64,000 bases of DNA, from assembly GCA_029449235.1 (NCBI GenBank), contig JANATG010000013.1:682001-746000 (forward strand), written 5' to 3'. Of the stretch, positions 56,890-64,000 are shown piece by piece. Position 1 is the stretch's first letter, and each line of letters begins with the position of its first letter. The notes below the pieces were generated by a model that was given only the letters and a program-made list of their open reading frames with translations, was not told the origin of the DNA and searched no databases. Source of the stretch: Linnemannia schmuckeri. Taxonomy: Eukaryota > Mortierellomycota > Mortierellomycetes > Mortierellales > Mortierellaceae. Position numbers and translations under genes: made by a program.

Positions 56890-58249
56890 CGCTGAGCAAC
56901 TGTTTGGTCAATGTGATCTGCTGTTGTTTTGTTTATGTGCGTGTGTAAGTGGCCCAGACACCCCTCCCCCCCCAGCGCAGACAGGAATAGTAATTATCGC
57001 CACTTGTCAGCTCAACTCAAAAAAAATCGAACCAGACCGGGGAATTACCCGTTCGAATGCGCCCATTGCCAACCCACACTACTTCACAACTCACTTATCT
57101 ACTACCCACAAACAGCATAATGATATCCTCACTAGTGGGGTACCCACGGCCACAAGGCTTGTTTAATCACAAGTATCGCATTGATTCTTCTCTTAACGTA
57201 TTAATTAAAATAGGGAGCCAGTACTGTTCTTAGTGCCTTTGGTGCGTGGCAAGGGTTCTTCCTCTCATTCAAGGAGACAACGACTACATCCTTGCCCCGG
57301 ATGCCTTTTTCTTTGCCGAGTTCTCACACTCTTTTTTGTCTCGAATTTTTGCCACTCCATCCATAATTCAAAGGGGAAGGGGAAGGAGAAGGTGAAGGGG
57401 AAGGGGAAGGGGAAGGGGGAGAGGAGAACCCAGAAAAAGGTGAAAGGGCGGCGCCAGGTCAAGTAACCCGGCAGAACTTGCATGGAGAAATGAACGTCTC
57501 CTGTGCTGTGTGTGGTTCCGAAACATACATACAGAACAACAAAAAAGAACCCCGCGCGTCGGATTTTGCTGGGGTTTCTGTTCCCAAACACCTGGGATGA
57601 AGCAGAAACTTTTGTCCCGACGAAAAATGAGGATGCGCGTATGAGATCGAAGAGAGGATCTGTCGTATTTACCTTTGTGTGCGTCGCGTCGCTCCATGTC
57701 AAGTTGCTTCTGGAAGGCCTCATCAGGTCCATTCTCCCACATCTTCTTATCTGCAATTTGTTGCTTCTCATCCAAATAACTGACGGGAGAGTCGACAAGT
57801 GCGGGTGAGAACAGCTTTAGGTAACTCTGATCACCATGTTGAATGATAGTGGGCGATTTCTGTGAGAGGCATTCCTGAGAGGTGTCGAGGCTCAGGCGAG
57901 GGAGACCTGGGCGACGGTGATTATTGTCAAGGGAGAGTGGGGAAGGTGGGGGCGAAGCGAGCATGGCTTGCTGTTGCTGTTGCCGGTAATTTTGAAGCTG
58001 CTGCTGCTGCTGCTGTTGCATTTGTTGCTGGTGCTGTTGCCAAATGTTGCTCGACTTTGGGAGAGAGTGGCGGTTGGGCTTATTGTTGCTGGAGAGTGTG
58101 TTTGTGGGTGGTGTGGTGAGAGTGGAGTTGGTACTGGTATTGGTATTGAAGCTGGCATGATGGTGATGGGTGTTTTTATGTTGTTGTTGTTGAGAGATAG
58201 AGATTGGATTGTGGAAGAGTGTTTTTGTGGCTGGTAGTTGTTGCTGTGG

Positions 58250-58302
<53 letters not shown>

Positions 58303-58375
58303 GGTATGAGAACGAGAGAGTGGAGTAGGAAGGAGAGGAGGGGGGAGTGAATAGGAAGGTGGTAGAAGAGTTCAT
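54737..58375 (-). CDS. Gln-rich multi-exon membrane protein of unknown function
   Basis: Minus-strand gene assembled from exons 58375..57673, (56710..56696), about 56582..56470, 56090..55973, 55623..55516, 55217..55182 and 54956..54737. The last four are joined in frame by GT-AG sites; the join between about 56470 and 56090 is unresolved, so linking the 5' and 3' parts is inference. The N-terminus is Ser/Gln-rich with a poly-Gln run of about 18, then QECLSQKSPTI, FSPALVDSPVSYLDEKQ and FQKQLDMERRDAHK. A charged helical segment follows (QEDLAWTKQKEG, KQLRSQLED). The C-terminal part has four hydrophobic segments (FLLGLWLGFLMGLLVLQ; IDSMLGFCGVALFF; LMLFTVLMSCVAVY; CIMAAIATCVAVLTCFATLVV) and ends in a Ser run. 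Family not recognised. If the join is wrong, these are two genes. Confidence 0.55.
56856..56889. repeat. TCTG microsatellite
   Basis: About eight tandem CTGT/TCTG units, inside the long first intron of the model above. Confidence 0.9.
57369..57421. repeat. GGGGAA hexanucleotide repeat
   Basis: About nine imperfect GGGGAA/GGAGAA units on plus, in the same intron. Confidence 0.88.
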
Positions 58376-61300
58376 GGTATGATGATACGATCCCTCTTCC
58401 TTCTTGTTGATACGAATGAGTGTGCTGTGTTCAATAAGGTGTGAATGGTTTAGGAGGGGTACGAAGAGAACGATAGCAAAAGAAGAAAAGGAAGGAGGAT
58501 GATTTTGTTTGTTCCTGAACAAAAGGATAACAAAACAAGGAAGGTAGAAAAAAAAAAAAGAAGAAAAATCTTTTTTGGTCGCCAGGAATCGCTGCTCTAT
58601 TTATTGTGCGTGCCTGTCAATCGTAAATCACATATATCCATGTATGTACTGTACTCTTTTTTTCCACGCAATTCAATTCAAACATCGCCATCAGAGATAA
58701 GGAGAAACACACAGAGCACGAACGAGAGACATAAAACAAAGGAAAAAAAAATAATCAAAAAAAACAAAAATAAATAGAGTTTGTCCCTAGTTCGCACAGA
58801 ATGACATCGCCTATACTGATGTCAATTCATTCATTCTTGCTGCTATACAGTCGACCAGACACAAAGGGAACGAAGAGACACTGCCAACACTGCACTGCAC
58901 TGCACTGCAGCAACGAACACGCAGACGGGTAGAAATACAGAACTAGATAGAAACACATAGCAAACACCGTCCTTCTTTCCTGTCATCGCCGCATGTCCAT
59001 GGTGTACATACTCCGTGACAAAGAAAAAAAGGAGGAGACAAAGCCCTCTTTCGCCTGGGCTGGGCAGGCGAAGTCATCCGCCCATCCTCAATACCATACC
59101 ATGTCCGGCTTTGCCACTCCACAACGACAAACATGGTAAGCACCGCCGCCAAAATATTCTCTTCTTCGATTCTTCTTCTCTCCGTGCTTCTCTCTGCTTC
59201 CTCTACATTCTCTATGTACTTTGCGCCTCAGTCAGCCGACGGACCTACCAGCCAGCCAGTCAGTCAGACAAAACTCATCAGCCTTGAAGAACAATCGTCT
59301 TCACGGCGATGCATATTCTTATACGTCTTTTTTGTCCCCATCCGTCCAACACTTTTTGCTCCCTCCCTCGTAATCACCATAAAATCTTTTGGAGGGAGGA
59401 GGAGCGTTCGTTTTTACTGACCGCATAGTGAGACCCTTCTTTCTTGCTCCGAACGCCTACCGCGACATTAAACGCTCTGATCTTGTTGCTATTGTCATCA
59501 ATGAGTAAAAAACAAAAGAGATCAACGGAAGAGCAGAGGATGAGGAGGGAGGGGAAGGGTGGGTGTGTGTATCGTCAAACACTAGGCTCGGGACTAATGC
59601 AAGTTGTGTGTTTTGTTGTGTGTGCGCATGGTTTATTTTTTAGGCCTGAATTGCAGCGAGTCCTTCCCTTCCCCCAGTCCATCTGGACAATGGACACACA
59701 GACTCACAACATGCAAAAGTCGCCGAGGCCAACCCCTTCTCGTCCAAACGCCCATACCCTAAAAAGAAAAAAAAAATAAACAAACAAAAACCTTGGCTCT
59801 TCTTGTGCGAGGATCCATATATGACGTTATATTTTTGGCCCATCTTGTCTTCCTTTTGCCACCTCGGGCTCCCTGTCTGTCCATCTTCCCAAACGACAAA
59901 GAGCGGTACATATTGTTGGTGTTGTCACTGGTGGTGTTGAAACAAACAGGATAAAGCGAGCACTCTCTCACTTTACACCATACACGGAGAGAGACGCGGT
60001 GGACGATGGGTGCGGTCTCACTTCCAACGATGTAAGAGCGAGAGCAAAAAAAAATGAGCAAGAGCAAGACTGAGGAACAATGCGTCCGTCCCCACCGGAA
60101 AAATGAGAGCGCAGAGATAATAAATTAAAGAAGGGGTCAGGGCCCAGGTCCGAGAGTAACATCAGAAGCTGGGTCTAGAGAGACGCCATTCTGATCCCCG
60201 ATCCGCGGGGTGGTTTTCTCTCTCTCACCCCTTGACCGTCACCCCGTCACCCCCGTCACCCCTTTGTACTCCTTCCCCTGTTTGTCATAATTCATTACGT
60301 TTCATAGTCATAATTCAAAGCACGACCGGACCTTGCCTTACCCTGCTTATACTGTTGTTCAACTGAACCACCCAGGTGGTTCCCTTCATTTGTCTCCGCG
60401 TAGAAATGGTGCTCAGTTTTATGGAAAAATGGTCTGGCCACCCAACCAGCTAGTCAGGCGACCAGGGATTGGTTAATCTTCAAGGGGAAAGGGGATAGGG
60501 AGTAGGACCCGGACTCCTGCTCTTTTTTCTGATGTAATTAGGTCCATTATGCGATTGTGGTGTGTCTCGAATTCATTTCCCGAGCTCTTGAAGAGCAGCA
60601 GAAAAACGAGGAAAATAAGGGCGTAAGATGTACTTTGTACAGTACGTCTCCTAGGAAGTGCAAGCATCTCGTTTTCTTTAGCAAGACCAAAACAGACATG
60701 CGAATGAGCTATGGTGTCTGATTGTGTTGTTGCTGTTGTGTTCAATTGCGCCAATGAATGCACGACGACGCCTGCGTGAACAATTCGTCCCTTCTCAGTC
60801 AATTGACTAACCAGCATTACATGCCCAAGACAGAGCATGCATGCCTCCCTGAGACACACTCTTGAGGGCAAAGAAAACATTACATTTCCAGGAGAATTGA
60901 AGCAGCAGACGAGAAGCGGCAAAGTTCAAAGAATGGAGAAAACACGACCCTTGTTTGTAACAAAAAGGGGAGCTCTAACAACACAAACCATTCTTCTGTC
61001 CATTTCTTTGTTTGCCACTAGGAAACAGGGGTGGGAGTAAAAGGGTGATGAAGTGGAGATAGGGGTTTCCATTCCGTTCATTAACAAATTAGCAAGACAA
61101 AGAATTTTTTGTTGACATGTATAGCACAGCATTGCTAGGAGTAGGGAGCATGCGTTCGTTTACGGCATTAATGGCCATTGGAGTGTTGACAGGAGTAGAA
61201 TAGGGAGAAAAACAGTGAGAGAAATGCCTGTTCAATAACCAATAGGATGACTTGACCCTATTCTCGTTTTGTTGTTGTTCATTTGTCGTTGTTCATTTGT

Positions 61301-63257
61301 TCATTTGTTGCTGTTCATTTGTTGCTGTTCATTTGTTGTTGTTTTTTCGCTACCCGCGAATAGATGAAGCGTAGCAAGGAGCTGACACGAAAAAGTGCAG
61401 TCTACGAAAAACACAAACAACAACAAACAACAAGAAAACCAAAAAGGTCCGCAACCCAACCGTGGTTCTGGATTCTTTTTATTCTTGATTCTACAGGTCC
61501 GTGGAGTGTCGCACCAGGTGGTTGTTCTAGGCTTCCGATTCTCCAAGGCTACACAAACGAAAGGCATGTAGATCTTGCCTTCTGATGAAAACAATCAAAC
61601 AAAACTCTTTTTTTTTATATATATCTACCTTGTTTTTTTCTTAAGGAAAGAGCCACGGAAAACACTATTTCCATAACCCTATCGACCGATCTATATGTCC
61701 GCGAGTGATGGAACAAGGAATAGACCCTGATGCCTGTTGTCGTTTGCGTTTTTGTCGCTTTTTTTTTTTGAACCTAAACGATAGGCTTGTCTAATCGCCT
61801 ATCCTTCGTCATTCCCCTCCTATGTGAAAAACACACACAAGTTCATCAGGTCATGGCAAGAACGAATAAGAAGAGGGTGAAGGAGAAACGAAAAAAAAAG
61901 AAAAACAAGAAAATAAAGTAAGGAATGGTCAAGGTATGGGAGTAAGAGAAGATTGATCTCTTGCTTTTGCCCTGTCCAAAAAGCATCCCTCATGCACCTC
62001 CCCTTCCCCTACCACTCCAATCCTGCCCCCTGGTTGCTGCATCCATGCCTGCACACCCTCCTCCCACCTCCTTCTCACCTATCCTCTCCTTCTTCTCGGT
62101 CAATGACGAGTAAAGATCAAAATCATACCCTCCCAACACTTACTTGGACTGGCATGGGTGAAAGAACAACCAATAGAATCCTCGCGTGTCCACCACGCGT
62201 TTGGTTCTTGCACTGCAGCGTAAAAGACCGTAGTTCTTTGCTCTTGGCCTTTTGGCCTACTGCGCAAAAAAGGCATGCAAGGTGCTATAAGACCTAGATG
62301 GCTTCTCCACTCTAATTCCTCGGAACTCGTTATCTTTTTATTGTTGTTTTCTGATACTTTGGGTACTATATAGACATCTGCTTATGTGCAATTGGTTCAT
62401 CGACGTCATGGGTTAGGCAGAGCTCAGAGGTACGCTTATCCTCTCAGCAACAAGATTGGTCATGAGGGAGTGAAGTGGAGTAATGCAGTGGATAGTATAT
62501 GTTTGTCCTCGGCTTGGTCCAAAGGGCGTCCATCTCGGTAGTGTTATCATTTTTTTAATACGATCGTGTTGGCTAATTAAGTTGCTAATGTGCCTGTGTT
62601 TGTTCCTATTTGTTCACATGTTGTCGCAGGAGTGAGTCGTCATTCAACTTGCTTCTATTTTGTCGTCATTTGGCATAATGAATGCCGGACATCTAGGAGA
62701 GAGAAAGGCAAGGAGAGAGAGAGCCAGGGACGGCAATGATCAAGGAGATACTGGGAACTGATAACTTTATTTGTCTGATCAACTGGTCATCTCCCTCTCC
62801 TGCAGGTCCAGTTCGGCTGTTCGTACCTTTGTAGTGCTCCTGTGCCTTTGTATAGAGTGATGAGAACTCAATAGGTCGTAAGCTGACTAGAGGGATCTAC
62901 GTAAGTGATACGCAAGAACTAATTCATACCCGATGATCTTAGGTAGTGGCAGGCGTGCGATCGCCCTCTGGCAAAGGAGGACCCTTTTTGATGTGCTCGG
63001 TCCTTTTAGTAGGAGGGAGGGTACAAGCCACCAACCATGTGCACCTCTGTTGTCGTCCTTGTTTGCACAATGTTCCCAAACAACACACGTTTGTCTTTCA
63101 CTATCGCCTTCCGCACTTCCTACTTTGCACCCTTCACACCTTCATCCAACTTGGAAATCACAACTCACGACACCTCCTGACGCGACATTCGCACCACACT
63201 ACTACCTCAACACAACCTTTTTACCACGACTTACCACCACCAACCAAAACAAGCAAC
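58376..63257. other. Long gene-poor region
   Basis: About 4.9 kb without a supported gene. A plus ORF at 59133-59420 starts with a hydrophobic signal-like segment (IFSSSILLLSVLLSASS) but has no other supporting feature; a minus ORF at 60473-60922 is 149 codons long but shows no motif. A 16-17 nt repeat built on GTTGCTGTTCATTT is at 61270-61347 and CACCCCGTC-type repeats near 60225-60265. The last 200 bp before 63258 are the A/C-rich leader of the FMP46-like gene. Confidence 0.5.
61270..61347. repeat. GTTGCTGTTCATTTG minisatellite
   Basis: About four to five imperfect 15-17 nt units with an internal Gln/Asn-type codon bias on the opposite strand. Confidence 0.85.
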
Positions 63258-63772
63258 ATGTCTTTCCGTCTCCCAAAGTTCCCAATGATCACAATCTTCC
63301 ACAACCCATCCCTCAAGACTTCCACCGAAGCCCTATCCCTCCTCCAAAAGACCTCACGTCGGTACAATTTCGAAATCGATCTTATCCAGAGCAATAAGCA
63401 ACCCCCTACTCACCAACAGGTCGCCAATATCGTTGAGTATCTGGGTAACGGGTCCATTGACGAGGGGTTGGCGCAGGTGTTGGTTCCGGAAGTAGAGAAG
63501 AAGCCGTCGACGGTGGCGGAGGTGCAGGAGATTCTGGATAGGAACCCTAAGTACTTGAGGAAACCGTTGCTTGTTGACTGGAATCGGGGGAAGGCGTTGA
63601 TAGCTGATGTAAGTTCTTTTTTGTTAATTGATGGTTGATTGACTTTAAGGTTGTTTGATTGACAGTAGTTTCATTAGTTTGACGCGCACGCGTGTATTTT
63701 ATTGTTGTTTTGGCCTGGTAGCCCCCAAAAAGGGTCTTTGAGATGGTCAAGGGTGCCTACGAAGAACGGTGA
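63258..63772 (+). CDS. FMP46-like mitochondrial thioredoxin-fold protein (DUF1687)
   Basis: Two exons (63258..63608, 63722..63772) encode 133 aa. The sequence MITIFHNPSLKTSTEALSLL, then an extended middle, PPTHQQVANIVEYL, and LLVDWNRGKALIAD followed by P-P-K-R-V matches the fungal FMP46 family (PF07955), small mitochondrial proteins with an ArsC-like thioredoxin fold and a putative redox role. The usual catalytic Cys near the N-terminus is not present: the first loop reads FHNPSLKTS. The start was chosen because the preceding frame is just leader sequence (A/C-rich, ending AGCAACATG) and because the result has family length. An AATAAA-type signal follows near 63820. Confidence 0.82.
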
Positions 63773-64000
63773 AAATGTCACAGAAGAACACAGCTTTTGT
63801 ACCGTCATGCATGCAAGCAATAAATACTTCATTGTTAAGTAATTCCTCACAACCTTACTTGCGGAAAGAAAAACGAGGTGATAGCGTGAGAAAACTAATG
63901 AACAAATAGACGCGTCCGTTATTTTCTATTCCATCAAGACGCGCCGAGTATGATAAAAAAAGATGACAGATATGATGGTTTGAGGGTGGCCATACCTGTC

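Noticed and set aside
57040..57075. GTTCGAAT, resembling a tRNA B box
   Set aside because: No acceptor stem or A box at the right distance could be folded around it.
59133..59420. Possible small secreted protein (95 codons) with signal-like N-terminus
   Set aside because: One Cys, no conserved motif, ATG directly followed by a GTAAG donor-like sequence, no clear promoter. Not enough to call a gene.
60473..60922. Minus ORF of 149 codons
   Set aside because: No recognisable motif, no splice-site or leader context, isolated in a gene-poor region; may be chance.
1..64000. CRISPR array, rRNA, insertion sequence or prophage
   Set aside because: The direct repeats seen are microsatellites, minisatellites or coding repeats without regular unique spacers; no transposase, integrase, reverse transcriptase or rRNA-like sequence was recognised. 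The window is eukaryotic nuclear DNA.

Overview
The window is nuclear DNA of a filamentous fungus. Most genes are split by short GT-AG introns (about 60-150 nt, a few longer), often with a CTAAC-like branch site. mRNA ends carry AATAAA-type signals, long homopolymer tracts sit between and inside genes, and core fungal genes are scattered on both strands with no operons. Protein features (CsbD/Hmp1-type stress proteins, a Q-rich SPT23/MGA2-like factor, O-mannosyltransferase, an AA11-like LPMO) fit an early-diverging fungus. Mucoromycota/Mortierellomycota is my best guess, but that is inference. All gene models were spliced by hand from reading frame, splice sites and family knowledge; nothing was searched.

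Layout. 0-11 kb: the 3' part of MCM3 (+); a mitochondrial-looking DUF6787-type protein (-) divergent from a REX1-B-like protein (+); a four-TM membrane protein (+); translation release factor eRF3/SUP35 (+); a decayed coiled-coil gene (+). 11.6-15.7 kb: a tandem array of four CsbD-like stress genes (+), each with a TATA box and a Pumilio-like 3' element. 16-21 kb: ALKBH7-like dioxygenase (+) convergent with an SPT23/MGA2-like IPT factor (-). 21.2-25 kb: mostly empty. 25-32.3 kb: a nine-exon O-mannosyltransferase (+) with a very long His-rich and coiled-coil tail, convergent with a Cys-rich type I surface protein (-). 36.7-38.7 kb: KGD4/MRPS36 (-) divergent from TRAPPC1/BET5 (+). 40.3-43.3 kb: pyrroline-5-carboxylate reductase (+) convergent with a secreted LPMO-like protein (-). 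44.8-48.9 kb: aquaporin (-) and a Zn2Cys6 regulator (-). 49-54.7 kb: no gene found. 54.7-58.4 kb: a multi-exon Q-rich membrane protein (-). 58.4-63.2 kb: no gene found. 63.3-63.8 kb: a FMP46-like thioredoxin-fold protein (+).

No shared pathway links the genes. The most interesting items are the oversized mannosyltransferase with altered first-loop acidic residues, the CsbD array with copied promoters and shared 3' elements, the SPT23-like factor without visible ankyrin or membrane anchor, overlapping PAM2 motifs in eRF3, and paired A/T homopolymers inside introns.
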